Positions 18,286 to 26,197 of a stretch of 64,000 nucleotides of DNA are shown one piece after another; positions within the stretch are counted from its first letter, which is position 1; the number at the start of each line of letters is the position of its first letter. The translations under genes were made by a program, and so were the position numbers. Origin of the DNA: Alistipes montrealensis (lineage in GTDB: Bacteria > Bacteroidota > Bacteroidia > Bacteroidales > Rikenellaceae); the NCBI RefSeq assembly GCF_018362775.1, contig NZ_JAGYXY010000002.1:240769-304768 (forward strand), in the 5' to 3' direction. A model generated the notes under the pieces. That model worked only from the letters and a program-made list of their open reading frames with translations, searched no databases and had not been told where the DNA came from.

Positions 18286-19659
18286 TTACGCATGCGATTT
18301 TTTCGACACGAAGAGCGCAAGGATGAACGACAATGCTGAAGCCGCAATCCAGAAAATAATGGCCGTATCGAAATCATAGGTCGTGACGCCGTCGGCGACT
18401 GTTTTGCCGGAGTTGATCAGCCAGCCGCTGACGATGTCCTGCAATCCGGCGCCGACATAGCTGGCCATGCCCACGATGCCGAGGGCCGCGCCGGTAGCTT
18501 CGCGCGGCACGATGTCGATGGCCATCAGTCCGCCCAAGAAACAGATCAGCACGCCGATCGCCATGCCGAAGAGCACCATGCTCAGAAGGTTGACGAACAT
18601 GCTGTCGCCCGAATAGAGGAACAGGCACAGGGCGATGGTGTTGAGCACGCCGAAGCCGAAGGCCAGCACGTTGCGGCGGCCGTGGAAAAGCGTATCGGAG
18701 AGCCAGCCCGAAAAGACGGTCCCGACGATACCCAGCAGGGCGTTGACCGAGATGACCTGCGTGGCCGTGGCCAGCGAATAGCCCTTGGCCTCCTGCAGGA
18801 ACAGCACGCCCCAGCCGTTGATGGCATAGCGGCTGACGTACATGAAGGCGCTCGAAAGGGCCAGAATCCAAACGAAGGGATTCCGGATCACGGAGCGTTG
18901 CAACTGGGCGGTCGAACCGTGGTCGTGGTTCTGCTCGGGAGCCTCCTCGCCCGTCAGCACTTCGATCGGGGGCAGGCCTTTCGATTCGGGGGTGTCGTGC
19001 AGCAGGAAGGCGATCACCAACACGCCCAGCACCCCGGCCACGGACGACCCGACGAAGCCCCACTGCCAGCCGAAGATGCCGACGACGGCTCCTACGAACA
19101 AGAACGAGAGGAACTCGCCGAGGTTGTGGCTGGCGCTGAAAAATCCGTAGTAAGTGCCGCGCTTACTGAGGGGATACCACCTCGAAAGGGCGATGATCGC
19201 CGGGGGCGCGCCCATCGACTGCGACCAGCCGTTGACGCCCCACATCACGGCAAAGGCGACGAAGAGCGTCATGTTGCCCACCACACCGATTCCGTTGGCG
19301 AAGCCCAGCACGCCGACCAGCACGTTGGCGACGGCCGACACGCACAGTCCGGCGGCCATGAAACGCTTGATATTGCTGTGATCGGAGAGAAATCCGTTGA
19401 CGAATTTACCGATGGCATAGGCGAACAGCAGCGCCGAGCCGATGATGCCGAGCTGCGTGGCGTCGAGCGCGCCGCTTTCGAGGATCGGCTTCTTCACGAC
19501 GTTCAAACTCGTGCGGCAGACGTAATAGAGGCTGTAACCGACCGTGCCGGCAATGAAGCTCTGGAAACGGAGCTTTTTGTAAAGTTTCATGCGGGCATCG
19601 TCGTCGCCCGTAAAGGGCGCCGAAGGCTCGCTTTTGCGAAAAAATGAGAATATATTCAT
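18286..19659 (-). CDS. Organophosphate:phosphate antiporter (OPA/GlpT-UhpT-type) MFS permease
   Basis: 457-aa inner-membrane transporter with about 12 hydrophobic segments. The N-terminal region (FIAGTVGYSLYYVCRTSLNVVKKP, LGIIGSALLFAYAIGKFVNGFLSD) and RWYPLSKRGTYYGFFSASHNLGE are characteristic of the OPA family, which exchanges glycerol-3-phosphate or sugar phosphates for phosphate. It is the last gene of the - strand locus, 35 bp after a secreted EEP enzyme. The natural reading is that envelope phosphodiesterases release a small phosphorylated compound which this permease imports. Family assignment is strong; substrate choice among glycerol phosphate, hexose phosphate or another organophosphate is open. 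It could also be a UhpC-like sensor, but no two-component genes are nearby. Confidence 0.88.
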   Translation of the reverse strand: MNIFSFFRKSEPSAPFTGDDDARMKLYKKLRFQSFIAGTVGYSLYYVCRTSLNVVKKPILESGALDATQLGIIGSALLFAYAIGKFVNGFLSDHSNIKRFMAAGLCVSAVANVLVGVLGFANGIGVVGNMTLFVAFAVMWGVNGWSQSMGAPPAIIALSRWYPLSKRGTYYGFFSASHNLGEFLSFLFVGAVVGIFGWQWGFVGSSVAGVLGVLVIAFLLHDTPESKGLPPIEVLTGEEAPEQNHDHGSTAQLQRSVIRNPFVWILALSSAFMYVSRYAINGWGVLFLQEAKGYSLATATQVISVNALLGIVGTVFSGWLSDTLFHGRRNVLAFGFGVLNTIALCLFLYSGDSMFVNLLSMVLFGMAIGVLICFLGGLMAIDIVPREATGAALGIVGMASYVGAGLQDIVSGWLINSGKTVADGVTTYDFDTAIIFWIAASALSFILALFVSKKSHA

Positions 19660-19694
19660 TATCAGTCCGGGAATAGTTTCAGGTAAAAGTCAGG

Positions 19695-20579
19695 TTATTC
19701 GGAAAAGGCCAGCTGGACCTTCACCGGGAAATGGTCGGAGGGCGTGCGGGCCCGGAAGGGCTTTGCACTGCCTTCGGGTTCTTCCGAGCGGTAAGTATCG
19801 GTCAGAATGCCGTAACGCAGCACCCGGAAACCCCGCGTCACGAAGACGTAGTCGATGTGGCGGAAGGTTTTGCGGTCGGGGTCGAAGCCGTTTTCCGTAC
19901 CGGTCCAGGCATATTTGATCTCCGCGAGGTCGAACGTATCGTACAACAGGCCCGAATCGTGGAGCACGGCGTAACTCTCGCTCGTTTCGCCGACATTGAA
20001 GTCGCCCGTGAGCACGGCACGCTCGCCGCGGCACATCGTGCGGATCTTATCGAGCACCAGGCGGCAGCTCTCGGCCTGTGCACGCTCGCCCTTGTGGTCG
20101 GTGTGCAGGGTGAAGAACCAGAAGCGCTCTTTGGTTTCCCGGTCGAGGAAACGGCCCCAGCAGCAGATGCGGACGTATTTGGCATCCCATCCCTTGTTCG
20201 GACGCGAGGTGTCTTCAGCAAGCCAGAAGTGCCCTGAATCGAGCAGTTCGAAGCGGTCGCGCTTGTAGAATACGACCGAGTATTCGCCCTCCCGGACGCC
20301 GTCATCGCGGCCTACGCCCGTGTAGCCGTAGCCGGGCAGCGCCGCGAGCAAGTCCTCCAACTGGCTGTGGAACACCTCCTGCGCCCCGAAAATATCGAAG
20401 TCGTGAAAACGGATGAGCGATGCGATAACGGGCAGGCGCTGCTGCCAGCCATCGCCCTTCGCATCGTCGCCTGCATTGAGTTGCCGGACGTTGTAGGTTC
20501 CCGTCGCAAGAGTCTGTGCAGCGGCGGGGGACACCGCTGTGGCTGCAACGGCGCAAAAGAGAATAAACAGTTTCTTCAT
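19695..20579 (-). CDS. Secreted EEP-family phosphodiesterase/phosphatase
   Basis: 294-aa predicted periplasmic or secreted enzyme. The start at 20579 (MKKLFILFC) was preferred over an upstream in-frame ATG at 20723 because it gives a clean signal peptide ending PAAAQ and sits 13 bp after the sigma-factor stop. The EEP fold is shown by GTYNVRQLN, FGAQEVFHSQL (metal Glu), FTLHTDHKG, LTGDFNVGETS (GDFN), HIDYVFV and SDHFPVKV. It resembles the common Bacteroides EEP hydrolases more than the EEP domains at 9324 and 14600, so it is a separate subfamily. Cotranscribed between an ECF sigma factor and an OPA permease; the pairing with the permease suggests that it releases an importable phosphate ester. 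Confidence 0.88.
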   Translation of the reverse strand: MKKLFILFCAVAATAVSPAAAQTLATGTYNVRQLNAGDDAKGDGWQQRLPVIASLIRFHDFDIFGAQEVFHSQLEDLLAALPGYGYTGVGRDDGVREGEYSVVFYKRDRFELLDSGHFWLAEDTSRPNKGWDAKYVRICCWGRFLDRETKERFWFFTLHTDHKGERAQAESCRLVLDKIRTMCRGERAVLTGDFNVGETSESYAVLHDSGLLYDTFDLAEIKYAWTGTENGFDPDRKTFRHIDYVFVTRGFRVLRYGILTDTYRSEEPEGSAKPFRARTPSDHFPVKVQLAFSE

Positions 20580-20592
20580 ATCGGTTTTTCGG

Positions 20593-21207
20593 TTAATCGT
20601 TCTTTTGTTCCGAATCGGGCCAGTATCCCTTGAACTGCGGTGAACGGCGGAACCAGCGGATCGAAATCGAAATATGTTTCTCGACGGTGCGTTGCGCAAT
20701 ATGCAGCTTCTCGGCAATCTCACGGTTCGTAAGGCCGTCGATGCGGCTCAGGCGGAAAATGCGTGCGGTCTGCGGCGGCAGGTGGTCGCACAGCGCCAGC
20801 ACCTCTTCGACGAGCAGCGTGGCCAGCGGCGAGTCGTTGGGAGCGTCGAGAAAATCTCGCATGGCAAGCGTCTCCCACGCCCGGGACTCCTGCAACTTGC
20901 CCAGGTCGATGCTGTTGTAAAGTATTTTATTCTGCCGCAGCCAGTTCAGGCATTCGTTGTGAGCCATTGAAAACAGGTAGGCCGGGACTTTGTCGCGATC
21001 GAGGCAGGGCCGCCGCTTGAGGAACTTGTAAAAAATCTCCTGGATGATGTCGTCGGCCAAATCCCCGCGGCCCGTCACTCCGTTGACATAGGCACACAAC
21101 CGCGGATAAAGAGCTGTAAACACCTCTTTTACCTCCCGTTCGGTATACCCGAAATATGAAGCTCCGGAATAAAACATCCAATATACAAATTCCGCCCCGC
21201 GGGACAC
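20593..21207 (-). CDS. ECF-type RNA polymerase sigma-70 factor
   Basis: Up to 204 aa. Sigma region 2 is visible (VFTALYPRLCAYVNGVTGRGDLADDIIQEIF, with AYLFSMAHNECLNWLRQNK), and region 4 ends in a helix-turn-helix (TNREIAEKLHIAQRTVEKHIS). A Met at 21177 (MFYSGASYF) is an equally good or better start. In Bacteroidetes PULs such factors are normally freed by a FecR-type anti-sigma factor when SusC binds substrate. Here the only FecR (34489-35502) is about 13 kb away at the other end of the same strand's gene run. The sigma gene follows a phosphoesterase by about 54 bp and precedes an EEP gene by 13 bp. It may control one or both loci. Confidence 0.9.
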   Translation of the reverse strand: MSRGAEFVYWMFYSGASYFGYTEREVKEVFTALYPRLCAYVNGVTGRGDLADDIIQEIFYKFLKRRPCLDRDKVPAYLFSMAHNECLNWLRQNKILYNSIDLGKLQESRAWETLAMRDFLDAPNDSPLATLLVEEVLALCDHLPPQTARIFRLSRIDGLTNREIAEKLHIAQRTVEKHISISIRWFRRSPQFKGYWPDSEQKND

Positions 21208-21261
21208 CGGCTACACGCCGGGACCGCAGCGATTTATGGCGGCAGCATCCAAAATCATACC

Positions 21262-22719
21262 TTACCAGCTTACGCGTTCGGAATAAGTCGTTCCGAAACG
21301 GTCGGTCACACGGACCTCGCCCGCCGTGACACCCGCCCCGGGCTTGATCCGGAACATGTGGAACGACTTGGCCGGCTGGCAGTATTTCCGCGTGGTCTTG
21401 TTGGTTACCGTAGCGTAAAGGTCCACGTAATCGGGATCGAACTCCTCGCAAGGCTCCATTTCGCCCACCTTCACGCCGTTCTCCCACCATTCGACGGGCC
21501 CCCAGGCGTCGTCCCAGGTCCAGACGTTGGCCAGCACGTAATCGCTTCCCGTCCGCACGGGCGAATAGAGACGCATCTGGTGGTTGCGGTCCTTGCCGCA
21601 CGAGTGGTAATACCACGACACGTCGTCGCCGTTGACGTCGACGATCAGATACCCCTGGGGCGTACCGTCGTTATTGAGGTGCTTGTTCAGGCGCAGCGAG
21701 CCGGTCGAACGCGTGACGGTCACAGCCGTCAGGTTCTCGATGGGCATCTGCTCCGAGCGGTTGTAGTTGTAGATATACGTGTGGTGGTTGTGTCCGGCCC
21801 ACGAATAGACATTCTTGAATTTGAGCAGTTCGTCGCGGTAAACCGGGTAGTTCTTGTTACGGGTCGAAAAGCTGCTGTGCTTCTTGAACATCTGCGAATG
21901 GGCGCAGATCATGATCGTTTTGTCCTTCGGCACATAGCTCAGGTCCTGCCGGAGCCAGTGCGCGATTTCGTCGCTCAGGCCCAGTTCGTAGGATTTCGTA
22001 GCGTCGTCGCGGCCGTAGAGGATGTTGTCCACGAAGACGTAGTGCATGTCGCCGATGTTGGCCGAATAGCACGTCGGACCGAGGTACATCTCGAAATAGA
22101 CCGTTCCCAGCGAGTCGCTCAGGATGGTCGTCTGGTCGTGGTCGTGGTTGCCGATGACGTTGAAAGTCGTCGTATTCACCCGCTCGGTGTTGTCGATATA
22201 GGTGTTATAGACGTTCATGTCGTTGTAAACCAAATCGCCGAGGTTGATGCCGTAGCACGGGGTCGTGATCGTGCTGCGCATGCGGATCATGTCCGGAATA
22301 ACCACCGAACGGTAGGCCTCGGCCGAACCGTCGACGCCGTAGTTCTTGATCTGCGGGTCGCCCTGCACGAGCAGCGTATGGTGTACGGCAGGCGTCATAC
22401 GCGGTTCGAGCACGAAATCGGCCTTCACCTCCGTCTGGAAGCGGTCGATGTGCCGGAAGAACTGCGGGCAGCCGTGACGCGCCGGAATTTCGTATTCGGC
22501 CGGGACCGAAATAAACACGAAACGGCGCAGCGCAAGGTCGCTCGTCAGGGCATAACGCCCGTCGGCGTCGGTCTGCGTACAGTTGAGTCCGTCGCTCACC
22601 ACGACACCCTCGATGGGCAGTCCGCCGGTCGAAGTCACCCGGCCCGTTACATTCGGGGTCTGGGCATAGGCGGCAAAACAGAGGACCGTCGCCCAGATAT
22701 AGATGATCAAACGTTTCAT
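21262..22719 (-). CDS. Calcineurin-like metallophosphoesterase (secreted, MetallophosN/C type)
   Basis: 485-aa secreted enzyme with a plain signal peptide (ending AYAQ, about residue 20) and no lipobox Cys, unlike its two relatives. An N-terminal transthyretin-like unit (GRVTSTGGLPIEGVVVSDG) is followed by the metal-binding series GDPQI, GDLVYND, GNHDHD, CAHSQM and GHNHH. The Gln in DPQ is shared by all three phosphoesterases here. The C-terminal beta domain has NVWTWDDAWGPVEWWENG. It lies 12 bp after the second GLUG gene. It is closest to the 24574-26136 protein (shared LVYND/LVHND, GPTCYSxxxGDxH, STGSLRLN/STGALWLN), indicating duplication inside this locus. Confidence 0.9.
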   Translation of the reverse strand: MKRLIIYIWATVLCFAAYAQTPNVTGRVTSTGGLPIEGVVVSDGLNCTQTDADGRYALTSDLALRRFVFISVPAEYEIPARHGCPQFFRHIDRFQTEVKADFVLEPRMTPAVHHTLLVQGDPQIKNYGVDGSAEAYRSVVIPDMIRMRSTITTPCYGINLGDLVYNDMNVYNTYIDNTERVNTTTFNVIGNHDHDQTTILSDSLGTVYFEMYLGPTCYSANIGDMHYVFVDNILYGRDDATKSYELGLSDEIAHWLRQDLSYVPKDKTIMICAHSQMFKKHSSFSTRNKNYPVYRDELLKFKNVYSWAGHNHHTYIYNYNRSEQMPIENLTAVTVTRSTGSLRLNKHLNNDGTPQGYLIVDVNGDDVSWYYHSCGKDRNHQMRLYSPVRTGSDYVLANVWTWDDAWGPVEWWENGVKVGEMEPCEEFDPDYVDLYATVTNKTTRKYCQPAKSFHMFRIKPGAGVTAGEVRVTDRFGTTYSERVSW

Positions 22720-22731
22720 ATCTCGTACATT

Positions 22732-24549
22732 TTAGTTGTTTCCGTCCCAGTAATAGCAGCTTCCACGGTCGACAACCGCCTTGTTTTTCACGACGTTGCG
22801 CCCGGTGATGAACTGATCGAAGTTTTCGGGGCCGGCTTTCGAGGCCGCATCGCGGTTCTGTACCGCCGTACCCACGCCTCCGCCGACGCCGCACCCTTCG
22901 ACGCGGTCGCTGTCGGTACGTCCTTCGCCCAGGATCGATCCGACCAGGCCGAACATACCCTTGATCACCCCGCCGTTGCGGCAGGCCTCGATGCGGGCGT
23001 TCCCGCCGTTCCACGTCGTTGCGGCAATACCGCCTGCCTGGCCCTTCGCCCCGGCAAACACGTCGCCGCGGTTCGTGCATCCTTTGACAGAACCGTTATC
23101 GAACGCTGCAACGATGCCGCCCAGCAGCACCCCGCCGCCTTCGACAGAACCGAGGTTCTCGTTGCCCTCGAAATCGCAGTAGCTCGCGAATCCGCAGATA
23201 CCGGCCGCACGCCCCGACTCGGAACGCACCTTGCCTGTATTCACACAGTCGCGCACATCGGCGCTCACGGCCTCGTTGCCATTGATGAAGCCGACGATGC
23301 CGGCAACCTGTATGCCACGTGCACTGTTGCGCGTATTCTCGCCCAGACCGCAGTAAACGTCGCCTTCGTTGCGGCAGTCGCGGATCGAAGCCGCATAAAC
23401 AGCGTCCTTCTTGGCATAGATGTCACCCACGATGCCGCCCGCAGTCGACCGGCGGTCGATACTCGTGCCGTCGAAACGAATCGCCCCTTTGTTACGGCAA
23501 TGCGAAACGGCAACAGCCCGGCCCGACAGCCCGACGATACCGCCGACCGAAGCCTGGTAGGAACTCGTCGAGGTCACGGGCGCGAAATTATCGCAGTCGC
23601 CGACGGTCATCGACTCGTGGGCCGAACCGCAGATGCCCGCCGTAAGGCTATACGCATGGCCGCGCGTCGTGACGGCGCCGAAATTGTCGCAGCACATCAC
23701 GTCGCCTTTGGCCATGCCGCAGATACCGCCCGCCATCTCCTGGCAGTAACGGTCGCTGCCGTCGTCGACCCCGCGCGCCGTCGAAACGACCTCGCCGCGA
23801 TTGATGCTGAACTTGACCTTCACACGCATGTTGTACCCGACGATGCCGCCGATATGGGAAACGATGAACGCGCCCGAATAGTTCACGCGCCCGGTATTTT
23901 CGCAATAAGCCACGAAAGCCCCCGGCAGCGAACGGCCGAGGCTTCCGCCCAGCACTCCGCCCAGGTACATCCTCGGCTCGGCGTTCGGGGCCAGCGACGG
24001 GCAGTTGCCCGTCGAAGAGATGTCGCCGCCGTTCTTGCAGCGGATGACGACGTATTTGTTCATGCCGCAGACCCCGCCCACATAATTGTCGTGGAGCGAT
24101 TTGGGCGAACGGTGCGCAATGGAGCCGTAGTTCTCGCAACGTTCCAGGACGCCGTGGTTCACGTCGGCCACAAAACCCGCATAGAGCGCGTCGTCGCCGT
24201 CGTCCGACACCTTCATCGAGCAACTCGCGGCAATCACGAGGTTGCGCACGGTGCTACCCTCGGCGACGAGCCGGAACAGCCCGCCGTCGGTTTTCCAGTT
24301 GAGGATCGCATGGCCTTCGCCGTCGAAGACGCCCGCAAAGTTCTCGATCCGTGCGAACCGCTTTATTTTACCCATGTCGATATCGGCTTTCAGGTGCACC
24401 TCGCCGCGATCGTCCTGCCAGGCGGACACGTCGCCGCCTGCATTGAGAGCCTCGGCAAAGGCTGCAAGTTCCGCAGCGGTCGAAATGCCGCCCGCCGCAG
24501 CCGCCAAAGTTACCGCCGCGGCAATAAGCGTCAATAACAATTTCTTCAT
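22732..24549 (-). CDS. GLUG-repeat beta-helix secreted protein
   Basis: 605-aa secreted protein of unknown function. It has a signal peptide (MKKLLLTLIAAAVTLAAAA) without a lipobox. It starts directly with a module also found in the 1031-aa protein (STAAELAAFAEALNAGGDVSAW, DIDMGK, GVFDGEGHAILNW), then repeats a beta-helical unit with GLUG-type turns (AGFVADV, GGVCGM, GGVLGG, GGIVGY, GGICGM) and NxGD motifs. No BACON-like domains are present and no catalytic signature was seen. It lies between two phosphoesterase genes in a tight operon (12 and 24 bp gaps), so a substrate-binding or adhesive role in the same process is the simplest guess. Confidence 0.8.
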   Translation of the reverse strand: MKKLLLTLIAAAVTLAAAAGGISTAAELAAFAEALNAGGDVSAWQDDRGEVHLKADIDMGKIKRFARIENFAGVFDGEGHAILNWKTDGGLFRLVAEGSTVRNLVIAASCSMKVSDDGDDALYAGFVADVNHGVLERCENYGSIAHRSPKSLHDNYVGGVCGMNKYVVIRCKNGGDISSTGNCPSLAPNAEPRMYLGGVLGGSLGRSLPGAFVAYCENTGRVNYSGAFIVSHIGGIVGYNMRVKVKFSINRGEVVSTARGVDDGSDRYCQEMAGGICGMAKGDVMCCDNFGAVTTRGHAYSLTAGICGSAHESMTVGDCDNFAPVTSTSSYQASVGGIVGLSGRAVAVSHCRNKGAIRFDGTSIDRRSTAGGIVGDIYAKKDAVYAASIRDCRNEGDVYCGLGENTRNSARGIQVAGIVGFINGNEAVSADVRDCVNTGKVRSESGRAAGICGFASYCDFEGNENLGSVEGGGVLLGGIVAAFDNGSVKGCTNRGDVFAGAKGQAGGIAATTWNGGNARIEACRNGGVIKGMFGLVGSILGEGRTDSDRVEGCGVGGGVGTAVQNRDAASKAGPENFDQFITGRNVVKNKAVVDRGSCYYWDGNN

Positions 24550-24573
24550 AATTCGGTTAAATTTTCAGGTTCG

Positions 24574-26136
24574 TTACCACTCCACGGTGGTCGTATAGTG
24601 TTCGCCGAAACGATCCGTCGTCTCGACAGTAGCCTGCGCCGCCCCCGCCGTGGGCAGGATGCGGAACATATGCGTGGTTTTGAAGGGTTCGAACGTCGTC
24701 GTGGTCTGGACCGAGTTGTAATAGTCGGCCATCCGGACGAAGGCTCCGTCGTAGACGGTCACCCGCGTCATCTTCGCACCGCTTTTGCCGCTGTCCGTAT
24801 AGCGGACATCGCTCCAGCGGGCGTCGTGGTTCCAGACATTGGCATAAACGTATCCGTCGTCGTAGTAGTCGCCCGGAGTATAGACCCGGATCTGGTAGTC
24901 GCGTTTCAGCCCCGAAGGTACGTTATTTTCGTAAGAATACGGTTTGTAGTACCAACTGATGTTTTCCCCATCAACATCCACGACCATGTAGCCCCGCGGC
25001 GTTCCGTCGCTCGAAATGTTCTCGTTGAGCCACAGCGCCCCGGTCGAACGGGCCAGGATGTGCGATTCGACATTGGGAAATTTCGCCGACGTTTCCTCGG
25101 CCGAATAGGCATAGTTGAAGTTGATGTGCGAATGACCCGCCCAGGAGTGCACGCAGCGATACTGCGCAAGGCGCGACGCATAGTCGGGCCCGTGCTTGTC
25201 GCGGTCGGCAGGTTCGGAGTCGGGCTTGCGGAACATCGAACTGTGGGCGCAGAGCATGATGGTCTTGTTTTTATCGACGTATTTCAGGTCGTTGCACAGC
25301 CAACTGTAAGCCTCGTCCGAAAGTCCGTCGTTGTAGGCGCCCGTGTTACTCGGATCGAGCGTGTTGTTTTTCATGATGATGTTATCGAGGAAAATAAAGT
25401 GCAGATCGCCCAGTTCGACCGAATAGCAGGTCGGACCGAGGTACTCCTCGAACTTCGCCACCGCCTCGCGGTCGGTAGCCACATTCTGCACGTGGTCGTG
25501 GTTGCCGATCACGTTGAAAACCGGGAAGTCGAATCCGGCGATCCCGGCGCAATAGGTCGGATAAAGCGACATGTCGTTGTGAACCAGATCGCCCAGCGCG
25601 ATGCTGTAAACCGGCCGGTCGGTGATCGACGCGGCGGTCTGCTGCAAATCGCGGCACATATCTTCGTACATGTCGATCGAATGGAACGCAAAATTGTCGT
25701 AACGCGCGCTGCGCGAACGGATCTGCGGATCGGCCGTCATCAAGACCGTATAACGCGAAGCCGCTTTTTTCCGGGCCTGGAGCGTAAAATCGGCCTTAAA
25801 TTTGGTCGCCCCCTCCGGAATGCGCTGCCAGAACTGCGGAATACCGTCCTTCACCGGGATTTCATACGCTGCGGGAATGGTCACCTGCACGAAGCGCCGT
25901 TTCGAGAGGTCGCTCGCAAGCGCATAATTGCCCGCGTCGTCGGTCACGGTCGTAAGCAGTCCGTCGCTCACGACTACCCCTTCGACGGGCAGTCCCCGCT
26001 GATCGACGACCGTCCCGCTGACGACCGCATCCTTGCCCCCGGGCCCGGTTCCTCCGGGCGCGTCGTTGCCGCTGCAGGCGGCCAGGAGCCACCCGATAAA
26101 GAGTGCAAATAGTATTTTCCGTGCCATTCGTCGCAT
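24574..26136 (-). CDS. Calcineurin-like metallophosphoesterase lipoprotein
   Basis: 520-aa predicted lipoprotein phosphoesterase. The signal ends at LLAAC (Cys about residue 21) and is followed by SGNDAPGGTGPGG. The start may instead be the ATG nine bases downstream (MARKILFALF). Domain order matches the relatives: N-terminal carboxypeptidase-regulatory-like unit (GTVVDQRGLPVEGVVVSDG), catalytic core with ADPQI, GDLVHND, GNHDHV, CAHSSMF and GHSHINF, then a C-terminal beta domain. It lies between the two GLUG genes and has a terminator-like hairpin just upstream, so its expression may be lower than SusCD or separately tuned. It probably acts at the outer membrane on phosphate esters of the captured polymer. 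Confidence 0.9.
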   Translation of the reverse strand: MRRMARKILFALFIGWLLAACSGNDAPGGTGPGGKDAVVSGTVVDQRGLPVEGVVVSDGLLTTVTDDAGNYALASDLSKRRFVQVTIPAAYEIPVKDGIPQFWQRIPEGATKFKADFTLQARKKAASRYTVLMTADPQIRSRSARYDNFAFHSIDMYEDMCRDLQQTAASITDRPVYSIALGDLVHNDMSLYPTYCAGIAGFDFPVFNVIGNHDHVQNVATDREAVAKFEEYLGPTCYSVELGDLHFIFLDNIIMKNNTLDPSNTGAYNDGLSDEAYSWLCNDLKYVDKNKTIMLCAHSSMFRKPDSEPADRDKHGPDYASRLAQYRCVHSWAGHSHINFNYAYSAEETSAKFPNVESHILARSTGALWLNENISSDGTPRGYMVVDVDGENISWYYKPYSYENNVPSGLKRDYQIRVYTPGDYYDDGYVYANVWNHDARWSDVRYTDSGKSGAKMTRVTVYDGAFVRMADYYNSVQTTTTFEPFKTTHMFRILPTAGAAQATVETTDRFGEHYTTTVEW

Positions 26137-26144
26137 TGTTTCTT

Positions 26145-26183
26145 AAAAAACGGGAACGGAACGGAAGCTTCCGCCCCGTTCCC
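26145..26183 (-). terminator. Intra-operon terminator/attenuator
   Basis: On the - strand, an 8-bp stem (26183-26176 with 26159-26152) encloses a 12-bp palindrome, followed by six T (26150-26145). It lies between the 1031-aa GLUG gene and the next phosphoesterase and could reduce readthrough from SusCD into the phosphoesterase genes. Confidence 0.7.
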
Positions 26184-26197
26184 GACCTACTAACCGT

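Noticed and set aside
21358..24537. 1059-aa open frame on the + strand spanning a phosphoesterase and a GLUG gene
   Set aside because: Crosses the boundary of two real genes on the other strand, with Arg/His/Val-rich composition typical of antisense frames.
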